Part shown: piece after piece, positions 8,396-17,788 of the stretch
How the letters are laid out: every line of letters begins with the position of its first letter
Numbering within the stretch: position 1 is the stretch's first letter
Assembly (NCBI RefSeq): GCF_007681555.1
Contig: NZ_VELE01000003.1
Coordinates: 280,585 to 344,584 of the forward strand
Source: Kocuria salsicia
Lineage (GTDB): Bacteria > Actinomycetota > Actinomycetes > Actinomycetales > Micrococcaceae
Direction: 5' to 3'
DNA length: 64,000 nucleotides
Translations under genes and position numbers: made by a program
Notes under the pieces: generated by a model
Seen by the model: the letters and a program-made list of their open reading frames with translations, nothing else
Databases searched by the model: none
Told to the model about the DNA's origin: nothing

Positions 8396-10087
8396 GTGGA
8401 CGAACTGACCATCCTGGCCGTGGCGGCGGTGATCGTGGTGGTGGCCGTCACAAGCTTCTCGGACAGGGTCGGGGTGGCCGCACCCATCCTGCTGGTGATC
8501 GTGGGCGTGGGGCTCAGCCTGGTCCCCGGGGTGCCCACGGTGACGATGAACCCGGACGTGATCCTGGACGTCGTGCTGCCGCTGCTGCTCTACGCCGCGG
8601 CCGTGAACATGCCCGCCAGGGACTTCCGCCGCGACCTGGGCGCCATCAGCGCGCTGTCCGTGGTGCTGGTGGTCGTCTCCGCGTTCGCGGTGGGGCTGCT
8701 GATCTGGTGGCTGCTGCCGGACCTGGGCTTCGCCGCGGCGGTGGCCCTGGGCGCCGTCGTCAGCCCGCCCGACGCCGTGGCAGCCACCTCGATCGGCAAG
8801 CGCCTCGGCCTGCCCGGTCGGCTCGTGACGATCCTCGAGGGCGAGGGCCTCGTCAACGACGCCACCGCGCTGGTGGTGCTGCGCTCGGCGGTGGTCGCGA
8901 CCGCCGGGGCGATCAGCGTGGGCGGGGTGCTCGCGGACTTCGGCTACGCCGTCGTAGTGGCCGTTGTGATCGGCATCGTGGTGGGCTGGGTCTCCATCCA
9001 GATCCGAGCGCGTCTGGAGCAGCCCGTGACGAGCACCGCGATCTCCCTGGTGGTCCCGTTCATCGCGTTCATGCCCGCCGAGCATCTCGAGGCCTCCGGC
9101 GTGCTCGCCGTGGTGGTCGCGGGGATCGTCACCGGGATCAAGTCCCCCCGGTTGCTCTCCTCCCAGGCGCGCGTGTCCGAGAGGACCAACTGGCGCACCG
9201 TGCTCCTGCTGCTGGAGCACGGCGTGTTCCTGGTCCTCGGGCTGCAGATCGCGCTGCTCGTGGACGAGGAGGAGGAGGCCCACCTCAGCGTGGGCGGTGC
9301 TCTGGCCCTCGGACTGCTCGTGACCGTGGTGCTGTTCGTGATCCGCTTCGCGTTCGTGGCGCCCATGATCACGGTGATGGCCCGGCAGCAGGAACGGGCC
9401 CAGGGGAAATCGCAGTGGTATGACAGCGCGAGGGAACGGCTCGAGAACCACCCGGACGCCTCGCAGCAGCGGATCACGAGGCTGCGCCACATGATGACGC
9501 GCCGCCAGGCGGACGCCTCGTTCTTCAGCCACGAGGGCATCGGCAAGCGCGGCGGGTTCGTGATCGCGTGGTCCGGGATGCGCGGCGTCGTGACCGTGGC
9601 GGCGGCCCAGACGCTGCCCGAGGACCTGCCCTACCGCCCGCAACTGATTCTGATCGCGTTCACCGTAGCCGTGGTGACGCTCGTGGTGCAGGGCGGCACC
9701 CTGCCGCTGCTGATCCGGATCCTGGGCATCCGCGGCACGGACGAGGAGGAGATGCAGCGCGAGCTGACGCGCCTGATCAACACCCTGGCCGAGGCGTCCG
9801 AGGACCTGCTGGAGTCCCCCGCGCTGCACCGCAACGACGGCGAGCCCTTCAGCGAGAAGATCCTGGAGATGGCCAGGAAGCGCACGCGCAAGCTGCCCGA
9901 GAGCGTCTCCACCGAGACTCTTCAGGTGTGGACGACCGCCCGGCAGGAGCAGCAGGAGCTGCAGCGCAAGCTCCTGGAGGCGCAGCAGGACGCCCTTCTG
10001 GACGCGCAGGCCTCGGGGGTCTACCGGTCCCAGAGCATCGAGTCGGCCCAGCAGTTCCTGGACCGACGCAACATGCTCATCGACTGA
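8396..10087 (+). CDS. CPA1-family Na+(K+)/H+ antiporter
   Basis: 563-residue membrane antiporter exchanging Na+ or K+ for protons. About twelve hydrophobic helices fill residues 1-430. The family's ion-binding signature is present as GEGLVNDATALV near residues 145-156, preceded by GAVVSPPDAVAATS. A hydrophilic interruption (about residues 335-385) precedes the last helices. The cytoplasmic tail from about residue 440 is charged and helical. GTG start with GAAGGAGAC at a good distance. It ends 4 bases from the convergent MalY/PatB gene. The neighbouring potassium system fits a local ion-homeostasis grouping. Confidence 0.9.
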   Translation: MDELTILAVAAVIVVVAVTSFSDRVGVAAPILLVIVGVGLSLVPGVPTVTMNPDVILDVVLPLLLYAAAVNMPARDFRRDLGAISALSVVLVVVSAFAVGLLIWWLLPDLGFAAAVALGAVVSPPDAVAATSIGKRLGLPGRLVTILEGEGLVNDATALVVLRSAVVATAGAISVGGVLADFGYAVVVAVVIGIVVGWVSIQIRARLEQPVTSTAISLVVPFIAFMPAEHLEASGVLAVVVAGIVTGIKSPRLLSSQARVSERTNWRTVLLLLEHGVFLVLGLQIALLVDEEEEAHLSVGGALALGLLVTVVLFVIRFAFVAPMITVMARQQERAQGKSQWYDSARERLENHPDASQQRITRLRHMMTRRQADASFFSHEGIGKRGGFVIAWSGMRGVVTVAAAQTLPEDLPYRPQLILIAFTVAVVTLVVQGGTLPLLIRILGIRGTDEEEMQRELTRLINTLAEASEDLLESPALHRNDGEPFSEKILEMARKRTRKLPESVSTETLQVWTTARQEQQELQRKLLEAQQDALLDAQASGVYRSQSIESAQQFLDRRNMLID

Positions 10088-10091
10088 GCAC

Positions 10092-11252
10092 TCAGTTGCG
10101 GCTCCCGCCGTGCACCGCGGCTGCGAGCCGGTCCACGGCCTCGACCACGGTCTCCGGGGCGCACGCAAGGTTCATGCGGGCGAAGCCCCTGCCCGGCGGG
10201 CCGAAGGTGGGGCCCGGGGACAGCGCCACTTTCGCGTGCGTCACCGCGTGCTGCGACGGGTTATCGCCCCAGCCGAGCGCGCGCATGTCGAGCCAGGCGA
10301 GGTAGGTGGCCCGGCCTCTGCGGAAGGTGACCTCCGGGAGCTTCTCGGCCAGCTCCCGCTCCAGGAGGTCCACATTGGACTCGACCACCGCGATCGTGGC
10401 ATCCAGCCAGTCCTCGCAGTGCAGAAAACCCTCCCGCGTGGCCAGCAGGCCCAAGATCCCCGTCCGGTAGGACACGGCCGGTGGCAATGCCGCGAGCCAC
10501 CGTGCCATGGGCCCCGAGTCCACCACGAACATGGCAGCCTTCAGGCCCGCGAGGTTGAACGCCTTGCTCCCGGACGCCGCCGCGACCCCGTGCCGCCGGG
10601 CGGCGTCGGAGACCGAGAGGTACGGGGTGAAGTCGACACCGCGGTGGACCATGGGCGCGTGGATCTCGTCGCTGACCACGTGGGCGCCGTGGCGCTCCAC
10701 CACCTCCGCGAGCGCCGCAAGGTCCTCTCGCGAGTGCACCAGGCCGAGGGGATTGTGCGGGTTGCACAGCAGCACCGCCCGGGCCCCCGCCGCGAGCGCG
10801 GCGTCGATGCCGGGGACGTCCAGACGGTACGCGGTGCCGTCGTCCTGCAGCGGTACCTCCACCACGTTGCCGCCGGCCTCACGCACGAGGTCGTAGAACG
10901 GGGCGTACACCGGCGGGGTGATGACCACGCCATCCCCGGGGGCGATCAGGCGGCGCAGCGACTCCACGAGCACCACCGTCACGTCCGTGGTGTAGGCGAT
11001 GCGCTCGGGGTCCGGGCGCCAGTTCCAGCGCCGGGCGGCGAAGTCCGCCCAGGCCTGAGCGGGCCCGCGGTCCGCCGTGGCCGCGTAGCCGGTGTCGTTG
11101 TTCTCGACAGCGGCCAGCAGTGCCTCCTTGATCCGCGGGGGCGTGGGAAAGTCCATCTCCGCGATGAACATGGGCAGCACGTCCTGTTCGTAACTGCGCC
11201 ACTTGGTGCTCGTGCGGCGACGCAGGGCGGAGATCTCGTCGGCGGTGGTCAT
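10092..11252 (-). CDS. MalY/PatB-family PLP-dependent C-S lyase (cystathionine beta-lyase)
   Basis: 386-residue fold-type I PLP enzyme of the MalY/PatB group, which cleaves cystathionine or related C-S bonds to give pyruvate, ammonia and a thiol. Diagnostic points are MFIAEMDFPTPP (residues 28-39), NPHNPLG (164-170), SDEIH (194-198) and the PLP lysine K230 in SGSKAFNLAGLK. The final Arg is in FARMNLACA. I use the ATG preceded by AAAGGGACGC; a 12-residue extension lacks a ribosome site. The exact substrate cannot be read from the sequence. Confidence 0.88.
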   Translation of the reverse strand: MTTADEISALRRRTSTKWRSYEQDVLPMFIAEMDFPTPPRIKEALLAAVENNDTGYAATADRGPAQAWADFAARRWNWRPDPERIAYTTDVTVVLVESLRRLIAPGDGVVITPPVYAPFYDLVREAGGNVVEVPLQDDGTAYRLDVPGIDAALAAGARAVLLCNPHNPLGLVHSREDLAALAEVVERHGAHVVSDEIHAPMVHRGVDFTPYLSVSDAARRHGVAAASGSKAFNLAGLKAAMFVVDSGPMARWLAALPPAVSYRTGILGLLATREGFLHCEDWLDATIAVVESNVDLLERELAEKLPEVTFRRGRATYLAWLDMRALGWGDNPSQHAVTHAKVALSPGPTFGPPGRGFARMNLACAPETVVEAVDRLAAAVHGGSRN

Positions 11253-11280
11253 GCGTCCCTTTCGTGGTGTGCGGCAGGGA

Positions 11281-11754
11281 CTACTCACTCGTCAGTTTGT
11301 GAGCCTCGCCCAGCCGCAGCTGTTCCAGTGCTTCCTCCTGCTCCCGGGCGCGTCGGCTCAGCTCCCGGAGCATGTCTTTGTCCAGCCTGTCGTCAGGCGC
11401 CTCCAGGAGCAAGCGCCACCCGAGCCCCTTGGCGTGGACCGCCGCCACGAGACCCTCAAGTTCTTCGATGTCGGACAGCGGCGAGCGGCTCTGCAGCCGC
11501 TCGTTGGGCTTGAAGCGCGCGGCCTTCTCCGCGGCGCGCGCGGGGAGGTCCTTGAGCGGGGCCGGCTTCACACCGAGGGACGCCATCAGCTCTTCGAGCG
11601 ATGTCTGGTCCTGGGCCACCTCCTCGGCAATCCGCCCCACTGCCTCGCGCACCTCGGGCTCCGAGTGGCCCGCGGCGACCCGGCGGAACGCGTCCACTCC
11701 CGCCGCCGAGCCGGCGTGGTGGTCCTGCAGGTAGGTGGTGATGACGTTGCTCAT
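11281..11754 (-). CDS. Conserved helical protein of unknown function
   Basis: 157 residues, with no signal peptide or membrane helix and no recognised domain. The composition (Glu, Ala, Leu, Arg) and heptad-like runs such as REAVGRIAEEVAQDQTSLEE and ELSRRAREQEEALEQLR suggest a four-helix, possibly ferritin-like, bundle. The opening NVITTYLQDHHAGSAAGVDAF carries two adjacent His. ATG start with AAAGGGG upstream. It lies 28 bases upstream of the MalY/PatB gene on the same strand and may be co-transcribed, and is divergent from the alpha/beta hydrolase. Function is unknown. Confidence 0.75.
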   Translation of the reverse strand: MSNVITTYLQDHHAGSAAGVDAFRRVAAGHSEPEVREAVGRIAEEVAQDQTSLEELMASLGVKPAPLKDLPARAAEKAARFKPNERLQSRSPLSDIEELEGLVAAVHAKGLGWRLLLEAPDDRLDKDMLRELSRRAREQEEALEQLRLGEAHKLTSE

Positions 11755-11921
11755 GGGGAGCCCCTTTCGTCGTGTCCCGCCAGCCAAGCAGGTGCCGTCT
11801 CCTCCCACCACACCCGGGCGGGTATGTGACACCGTGCGGGGCATACTGGAACGGGGAGGCCAAGGACGAGCCGGGTGGTGGGCACCACGCGGCGTCGGCC
11901 ACGGACTGTGGAGGGGACAGC

Positions 11922-12689
11922 ATGACACCGGAGACCTTCGTGGAGTTCACGGCACCGAACGGCCTGGACTCCTGGTACCACCTGTGGGAGAGCGGCACCT
12001 CGGGGTTCCTGTACTACTTCGACGGCGACTACTGGGACCTGGAGGACACCTCCATCAACTGGCCGGAGGAGGGCGACCTCGCCAGGCTCGCCATCGCGGC
12101 CCAGGCGCGGGACCTCATGTTCGTGGCCGTGAACACCCCTGACGAGGACGGCTCCGGGGACGGGTACACGTGGTGGGAGGACTGCAAGGCCAACGGGAAG
12201 TACCTCCGGGCGCTGCACGAGCACCTCGTGGCGCTGCACCCGGAGGTGGACGCCACCAACATCTGGCTGATCGGCTACAGCGGAGGCGCCGAGTTCATCA
12301 CGTACGAGCTGCTGGACCGTGGCATCGAGGGGATGGCCCGCGGCGGTGCCGTGATCATCGGGGGCGGCGGTGCCAACGCGCCCGTGGCGCGGAAGAAGAA
12401 GGCCCGGCCGTGCATCGGCTCCACCGCCATGCACTGGTGGGTGGGCGAGAAGGACGTGGACGGCGCCACCAACCCGCCCGAGTGGAGCGCGCTGGGGGCG
12501 GCCGAAGAGGGCGTGGCGGCCTACCGTGCGGCCGGCTTCGACACCACCCTGCATGTTCTCCCCGGCGTGGACCACTCCGGGTACGACGCCGTGTCCTGCC
12601 TCTCGCACGCCCTGCCCGCGGTCTCGCGGTCGGCGGACCTGCGCTCGCGTCTCGCGGACGGGTGGGTGCGGCTGACGCGGGAGACGTGA
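11922..12689 (+). CDS. Alpha/beta-hydrolase-fold protein (putative esterase)
   Basis: 255-residue cytoplasmic protein with an alpha/beta-hydrolase core. The nucleophile elbow is IGYSGGAE with Ser120; a late HVLPGVDHSGY carries the probable catalytic His. Between them is AVIIGGGGANAP, and MHWWVGEKDVDG resembles the strand that holds the acid residue. There is no signal peptide. ATG start with GGAGGGG 6 bases upstream. Substrate is unknown. Confidence 0.75.
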   Translation: MTPETFVEFTAPNGLDSWYHLWESGTSGFLYYFDGDYWDLEDTSINWPEEGDLARLAIAAQARDLMFVAVNTPDEDGSGDGYTWWEDCKANGKYLRALHEHLVALHPEVDATNIWLIGYSGGAEFITYELLDRGIEGMARGGAVIIGGGGANAPVARKKKARPCIGSTAMHWWVGEKDVDGATNPPEWSALGAAEEGVAAYRAAGFDTTLHVLPGVDHSGYDAVSCLSHALPAVSRSADLRSRLADGWVRLTRET

Positions 12690-12775
12690 CGACGGCACCG
12701 GGGCACCATCCAGCCGCGCCCCGTACGATCACCGACGGGGATCAGGGGAACACAACCGGAGACGAGGACTCGACG

Positions 12776-13651
12776 ATGAACCGATGCCGTCATGCGGTGG
12801 GGGCCGCTGGCATGGCAGTCCTCCTGGCCGGGTGCACGGCTCCGGAGGCCGGGGACCGGGACGCCGAGCAGGATTCTGTGATCGCCGGTGCGGACTCCGT
12901 CGATCTGGAGGACGAGCTGCGCTCGGCCGTGACTCAGCTCCAGGAGGACACGGGGATCCGGGGCGGTGTGGTGGTGACCGACGAGACCACGGGGGCCGCC
13001 ATCGGGCTCGATGAGGACTTCCCGGTGCGGGCCGCCTCCACGTCGAAGGTTGCGGTGGTCATGGCGTGGTTTCGCACGGTGACTGAACAGGGTCGCGAGG
13101 CCGCGGAGCAGGACGAGCAGCTGATCAGCGAGGCACTGGCCAACAGCGACAACACGGCCACGAACGCCCTCTACACGCAGCTCGGCGCCACCCCCGAGGA
13201 GCAGTACCGGGCCCTGCTGGACGTCTACGAGCTCGTGGGCGTGGAGCCGGACGAGCAGAGCCAGGGCTGGGGCGAGTCCCTCGTCACCGCGGAGGACGGC
13301 ATGAAGCTCATCCGCGCCGTGCGCAACCCACCCGAGTGGCTGGGCGAGGACAACGCCCGGACCATGCGCGAGGCCATGGGCGCCTCCCAGGACGGGTACG
13401 ACGCGTCGCAGTCCTTCGGGGTGGGGGTGCTCGCGCGCGACGAGGCGGTGGACAACGAGGTGTACCTCAAGAACGGGTGGCTCGCCGAGGAGGAGGGCGA
13501 GTGGTCCGTCAGCAGCATCGGGGTGGTGACAGGGTCCTCGTGCGACCTGTCCATCTCGATCACCACGTTCGGGGCCGCCACGTCCGAGGAGGGCATGGCG
13601 GCCACCAGCGCGATCGCCGAGCCGATCAGTCAGTGGTGCGAGGCGGACTGA
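12776..13651 (+). CDS. Class A beta-lactamase-like lipoprotein
   Basis: 291-residue exported protein. A lipobox (VLLAGC, Cys20) follows a short signal, so it should be membrane-anchored outside the cell. The penicillin-interacting motifs are in order: SxxK at S88-TSK91, SDN at 124-126, and KNG at 232-234 in place of KTG. A clear Glu166-type omega loop (ExxLN) is not visible, so strong beta-lactam hydrolysis is doubtful; the protein may be a DD-peptidase-like or degenerate family member. The first residues after the Cys are Asp/Glu-rich. A TACGAT hexamer (about 12723-12728) is a possible -10. Confidence 0.78.
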   Translation: MNRCRHAVGAAGMAVLLAGCTAPEAGDRDAEQDSVIAGADSVDLEDELRSAVTQLQEDTGIRGGVVVTDETTGAAIGLDEDFPVRAASTSKVAVVMAWFRTVTEQGREAAEQDEQLISEALANSDNTATNALYTQLGATPEEQYRALLDVYELVGVEPDEQSQGWGESLVTAEDGMKLIRAVRNPPEWLGEDNARTMREAMGASQDGYDASQSFGVGVLARDEAVDNEVYLKNGWLAEEEGEWSVSSIGVVTGSSCDLSISITTFGAATSEEGMAATSAIAEPISQWCEAD

Positions 13652-13825
13652 GCGCAGCTCGGTGACGTGCGCGAGGGCGCCCGGATCGCCGTCGGCGTCG
13701 TGATCGCCCCGAGCTCCGACGGCGTCCTTCTCGCCCCGGGCACCGACGGCGTCGTCATCGCCGAGGGACCGCCGCGGACGTCACCCGCCACGCGGCCCCT
13801 CGGCGACCCTGACGTCGTGCCGCGC

Positions 13826-15499
13826 TCAGGGGTTGCGCGGGCCCCGGGGGCCGTAGTCGAAGTCGGCCGTCATGGGCCCGAACGCCTTGAGCCCGGCGGG
13901 AGCGTCCTCCGGCTCGAGGTGCAGCTCGAGGAAGGCCCCCGCGGACGAGCCGTCGATCTGCGCCAGGGCCTGTTCCAGCTCCTCCTCCGTGCTCGCGGAG
14001 TAGGAGACCATGCTCGTCCCGGGGTGGAACACCTCGGGCAGCTTGCCGTAGTCCCAGTTGGCGATGTCGTTGTAGGCGGAGCGCATGCCCAGGATCCACC
14101 GCTCGATGGTGTACCCGCGGTTGTTGACCAGCACGATGATGGGGGCGAGGTCCTCGCGGAGGATCGTCGAGAGCTCCTGGGCGGTCAGCTGGAACGAGCC
14201 GTCGCCGATGAACAGCAGGTGCCGCCGGGAGGGGGCGGCCAACTGGCTGCCGAGCAGGGCCGGAAGGGTGAATCCGATCGATCCCCAGATCCCCGAGTTG
14301 ATGTACTTCACCCCCGAGGGAAGGGGCTGGGGGCCCAGGCCGATGTTGGACGTGCCCGCCTCGGTGATGACGACGTCGCCCTCGCGGACGAAGCGCGCCA
14401 TGCGGGGCCAGAGCCGCTGCTGCGTGAGGGCGGCGTCGGGTGCCACCTCCCACTCGACGGTTTCCTCCCTGAACCTGGTCACGGGGGTCTGCGCGGCCGG
14501 GAGCGTCTCCAGCAGGGCGTCGAGCAGCTCCTGCACCGTGATCCCGATGTAGTCCTCACCGTGGATGGTGACGTGCTGGTCGCCGAGGTCGACGACGGCG
14601 TCGGCCGGGAGGTTGTGGGTGAAGGAGCCCGAGTTCGCCTCGATGAAACGGGGGGTGGTGGTCAGGAGCAGGTCCGCGTTCTCCACCGTCGAGCGCACGT
14701 CCGGCGCGGAACCGGCACCGTTGTACGTCCCCAGGAACAGCGGGCTCTGCTCGTCCAGGATCCCCTTGCCGGAGGCCAGCTGCGCGTACGGAGTCTGGGT
14801 CTTCTCGGCCAGCTGCTGCAGGGACTCCGCGAAGCCGTGGCGGTCCGCGTCGAGGTCCACGAGCAGGACCGGGGACTTCGCCGCGGCGAACAGCTCGGCA
14901 ATGCGCTCCACCGCCGAGGCGAGGCGCTCCGGGTCGCTGGAGGGCCATGCGGTGTTCAGCGGCTCCTGCGGGGCCTCGATCGTGAGGTGGGTGATGTCGG
15001 AGGGGACCTGGATGTGCACGGGGCGCTTCTCGCGCAGGGCCGTGTGCAGGGCTCGGTCGATCTCCTCGACCGCGTTGTGCGGGGTGATGCGCACCGCCGC
15101 CGCGGTGATCTGGCCGACGCTGCTGAGGATGTTCTCGAAGTTGCCGTCCCCCATGGAGTGGTGCAGGTCGTAGCGCGCCTCGGTGGCGTACAGCGGCGGG
15201 GCCCCGGCGATGGACACCAAGGGGACGTGCTCCGCGGCCGCGCCGGCAATGCCGTTCAGCGCGCTCAGCTCCCCCACGCCGTAGGTGGTCAGCAGCGCGC
15301 CGAGGCCACGGGACCGGGCGTAGCCGTCCGCGGCGTAGGCGGCGTTGAGCTCGTTGCAGGTCCCGACGAAGCGGATCCCCTCCCGGGCGTCGATCTGCTC
15401 GATGAGGTTGAGGTTGAAGTCACCGGGCACCCCGATGATCTCGGTGATGCCGGCATCCTGGAGCCGTGACAGGAGGAAGTCGCCGATGGCGATGCGCAT
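13826..15499 (-). CDS. Thiamine-diphosphate-dependent 2-oxoacid decarboxylase (pyruvate/indolepyruvate type)
   Basis: 557-residue decarboxylase of the PDC/IPDC/KdcA family that turns a 2-oxoacid into an aldehyde and CO2. The catalytic Glu50 is in TCNELNAAYAADGYAR. The C-terminal TPP domain has the GDGSFQLTAQE to LVNNRGYTIE motif, and LHHSMGDG (the adjacent HH) near residue 114 is diagnostic for decarboxylases as opposed to acetolactate synthases. Length is normal. ATG start with CGAAAGG upstream. The substrate (pyruvate, indolepyruvate or branched-chain) cannot be fixed. It sits downstream of dld on the same strand after a 321-base gap with a hairpin. Confidence 0.88.
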   Translation of the reverse strand: MRIAIGDFLLSRLQDAGITEIIGVPGDFNLNLIEQIDAREGIRFVGTCNELNAAYAADGYARSRGLGALLTTYGVGELSALNGIAGAAAEHVPLVSIAGAPPLYATEARYDLHHSMGDGNFENILSSVGQITAAAVRITPHNAVEEIDRALHTALREKRPVHIQVPSDITHLTIEAPQEPLNTAWPSSDPERLASAVERIAELFAAAKSPVLLVDLDADRHGFAESLQQLAEKTQTPYAQLASGKGILDEQSPLFLGTYNGAGSAPDVRSTVENADLLLTTTPRFIEANSGSFTHNLPADAVVDLGDQHVTIHGEDYIGITVQELLDALLETLPAAQTPVTRFREETVEWEVAPDAALTQQRLWPRMARFVREGDVVITEAGTSNIGLGPQPLPSGVKYINSGIWGSIGFTLPALLGSQLAAPSRRHLLFIGDGSFQLTAQELSTILREDLAPIIVLVNNRGYTIERWILGMRSAYNDIANWDYGKLPEVFHPGTSMVSYSASTEEELEQALAQIDGSSAGAFLELHLEPEDAPAGLKAFGPMTADFDYGPRGPRNP

Positions 15500-15820
15500 G
15501 AGAGACCTTTCGAGTGCGTGGTGCGAGCGGTTCCGACCGCGGTGCGGTGCGTGGGGGTGGCGTGCGGCTGCAGCCAGTGTCGCCGGACCCCCTGACCGAT
15601 CGTACGGCTCACGCGAGGTTCGCGGCACGGTTCGAGGATCTCGTTCTGCTGGGACAGGTCCAGGTGCGGGGTGGGCTCGCCCAGCAGGTCATTCGTCTGC
15701 TGGGCGAGCGCCATCACGATCCACGCCCGTTGCTGTGGGTGGTGTTCACCGTCCCCGGCGCTCCGGTGCAGGCCTGAACCCTGTGGACGCTGGTGCTTGG
15801 TGAAGCGCCCCGGGTTCCCG
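15500..15820. other. Intergenic region between dld and the decarboxylase
   Basis: 321 bases without a convincing gene. It contains a perfect 13-bp inverted repeat (15675-15687 and 15697-15709, arms GCTCGCCCAGCAG, 9-base loop) and, near 15510-15520, the AAAGG ribosome site of the decarboxylase. Short open frames here have no support. Confidence 0.6.
15675..15709 (-). terminator. Hairpin downstream of dld, possible terminator
   Basis: Perfect 13-bp stem (GCTCGCCCAGCAG / CTGCTGGGCGAGC) with a 9-base loop, 112 bases after the dld stop. It lacks a T tract, so it could equally be an operator for the decarboxylase promoter. Confidence 0.4.
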
Positions 15821-17536
15821 TCAGGCCCAGTTCCTGCGGGGCGACGTGTTGCCGACCCCCGCGTTGAACACGTTGCACGGGTCCAGCTGCCTGTAGTGCT
15901 CCTCCAGGGCCGGCGGGGCGTCGTAGAGACGGCCGTAGTTGTGCTCGGCCGGGATCGCCGCGCCCCGGTCCTCCAGCAGCTTGGTCATCTGCTTCTTGAG
16001 CTCGACGGCGTCCACGCCCTTCTTGGCCACGTGGTTCTGGTGGAGCACGTGGCAGAAGAAGTGGCCGTAGTACGCGCTGACCTCGAGCTGGTCGGCAATC
16101 TCGGGCGGCAGGACCTCGAGCCAGTCCTGGTCGTCGCGCCGCAGCGCCACGTCGAAGGTCACCATGCCGCCCACGTTCGTGCGGTGGATGTTGAAGTACC
16201 GGGCGATCGCGCTGGCCGCACCGAAGCGCTGCAGCATGGCGCTCTGCGCCTCGTCGTCGGTGCAGGCGAAGAAGTCGCCGCCCCGCGCCGGGTCCGCAAA
16301 GAACGAGGTGAGGAACTCCTCGGTCTCCTGCTTCTGGGCGTCCCCGACCTCCATGATCAGGTGGTGCTCGAAGCGGTCGCGGTAGTCGATCAGGCGCTTC
16401 GGCAGCTGGTCGGGCAGCAGGGCGAAGGCGTTCTGGGCGATCGTGTCCGCAAAGGTGGGGCCGAAGACCCGCATCTTGGCGAAGACCCCGTTGGCCCAGC
16501 TCTTCAGCGCGAACAGGCGCCGGACCTGCCGGCTACCCGCGTACTTCAGGCCCATGTACGTGTCCTTGCCGTACTTCTCGGCGAGGTCGAAGGTCGCGCG
16601 GTCGAAGTACTCCCCGGAGATCGGCAGCTGGCGGCCGGAGCCGAGCACGGCGCGCCGCAGGTCCTCGAGCTCCGAGGGGTCGTTCGTGCCGATGTAGAAC
16701 GTGGTGGTGTGCTCGTCCTTCGGGAAGGTGCGCGTGCGCACGGCGAAGACCATGAGCTTGCCGGCGCAGCCGGACGCCTCGAAGAGGAACTTCGGATCCG
16801 CGTTGTAGCGGGCGGGCGTGGGGGCGATCTCCCGCACGTGCTCGCCGTACTCCGTCTCGAGCGAGTCGGCCGGAGGGGGCGTGACGTCCGCGGGGTCCCA
16901 GTCGCCGCGCTGGAGCCGGCCCAGCACCTGCGCGGGGTCGTCCCCCAGCGAGATGCCCAGGTGGTTGACGAGCTCGACCCTGCGGTCCTCGGTCACCCGC
17001 GCGTAGATCGCGTGCTCCGTGAACGCGGGGCCCTTGCGCACCTGGCTGCCGCCGGAGTTGTTGGCGATCCCGCCGATCACGGACGCCCCGATGGACGTGG
17101 AGCCGATCACCGAGTGCGGTTCGCGTCCGTGCGGTGCCAGTGCCTCCTCGAGCTCGTAGAGGGTGGCGCCGGCCAGGCACACCGCTTCGCGGGCGTCGTT
17201 GATCAGGTGGATCTGGTCGATGCGCACCGTGGAGATGATCACGACGTCGCGGTCGTAGTCCTGGTCCCCGGGGCCGGATCCGCCGGTGAGGCCGGTGTTG
17301 GCTGACTGCGGGATGACCATAAGGTCCTAGTCCACGCACACCTGCAGCGCGCGCCACATGTCGATCAGGCTGCCCGGACGCAGCACCGCGAGGACCGTCC
17401 CGGACCCGAAGCGGCTTCCCTTCGCGTACGGGGCCGTCGCCCGGGGCGAGGTGAGCACGTGAGTCTTTCCCAGGATGTCGACGAACGCCCTCAGCGCGTC
17501 CTGCGAGCCTGCGGCTGCACTGTCATGCATGGTCAA
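15821..17536 (-). pseudogene. dld: Quinone-dependent D-lactate dehydrogenase interrupted by an in-frame TAG
   Basis: Membrane-associated FAD enzyme oxidising D-lactate to pyruvate with quinone. Read as one frame, the gene has 571 sense-length codons, the same as E. coli Dld. The first 69 residues (including GKTHVLTSPRATAPYAKGSR) end at a TAG at 17327-17329; the same frame then continues DLMVIPQSANTGLTGGS, GSTSIGASVIGGIANNSGGS (FAD domain) and the full Dld membrane and cap domains. No other damage is seen. The stop falls in the FAD-binding domain, so a protein restarted at MVIPQ would lack the first strand region. TTG 17536 has GGAAGG 7 bases upstream; ATG 17530 is an alternative. This is either a recent nonsense mutation, a sequencing error, or TAG suppression. 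Confidence 0.85.
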
Positions 17537-17697
17537 TCAACTGCCTTCCGTCGTCGTCGGACCGGTTCCCCGGGCGCTTCCGAGCATTCCCGGGCGCGAC
17601 GGAGAACTGCGGTGCCGTGGCAGCACGTCCGCTGCCCCTTCATCACTAGAATGTTAGCAACTGCGGAGCGTGGTCCCGGCCTCAGCCCCCGGACATG

Positions 17698-17740
17698 AAA
17701 AAAGCGGCCCCGCCGGTGTTTCCACCGGTCAGGACCGCTT
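17698..17740 (-). terminator. Rho-independent terminator of the ancestral tRNA-Pro unit
   Basis: On the minus strand a long GC-rich hairpin (AGCGGTCC...GGACCGCT-like arms around CCGGTG GAAA CACCGG) is followed by six T. It lies just beyond the detached tRNA 3' fragment at 17747-17788, where the terminator of the intact tRNA-Pro would have stood before the island inserted. Confidence 0.75.
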
Positions 17741-17746
17741 CATCGG

Positions 17747-17788
17747 TCGGGATGACAGGATTTGAACCTGCGACCCCTTGACCCCCAG
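17747..17788. repeat. Left attachment site of the island (42-bp tRNA-Pro 3' fragment)
   Basis: Identical over 42 bases to 34077-34118, which is the 3' part of the intact tRNA-Pro, from the discriminator base through the T arm to the anticodon. Left of the match is the old tRNA terminator; right of it the sequence differs from the tRNA. This marks one end of the inserted DNA. Confidence 0.9.

Noticed and set aside
8036..10168. 710-codon open frame opposite the CPA1 antiporter
   Set aside because: It is His/Gly/Gln/Arg-rich shadow sequence of a GC-rich gene. Only its last part (near 8100-8290) has real content, the CobW CxCC region, which I report as a pseudogene.
13667..15469. 600-codon plus-strand frame opposite the 2-oxoacid decarboxylase
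   Set aside because: Composition is that of an antisense shadow (Gly, Val, Arg, Gln), no domain is seen, and the decarboxylase on the other strand is complete.
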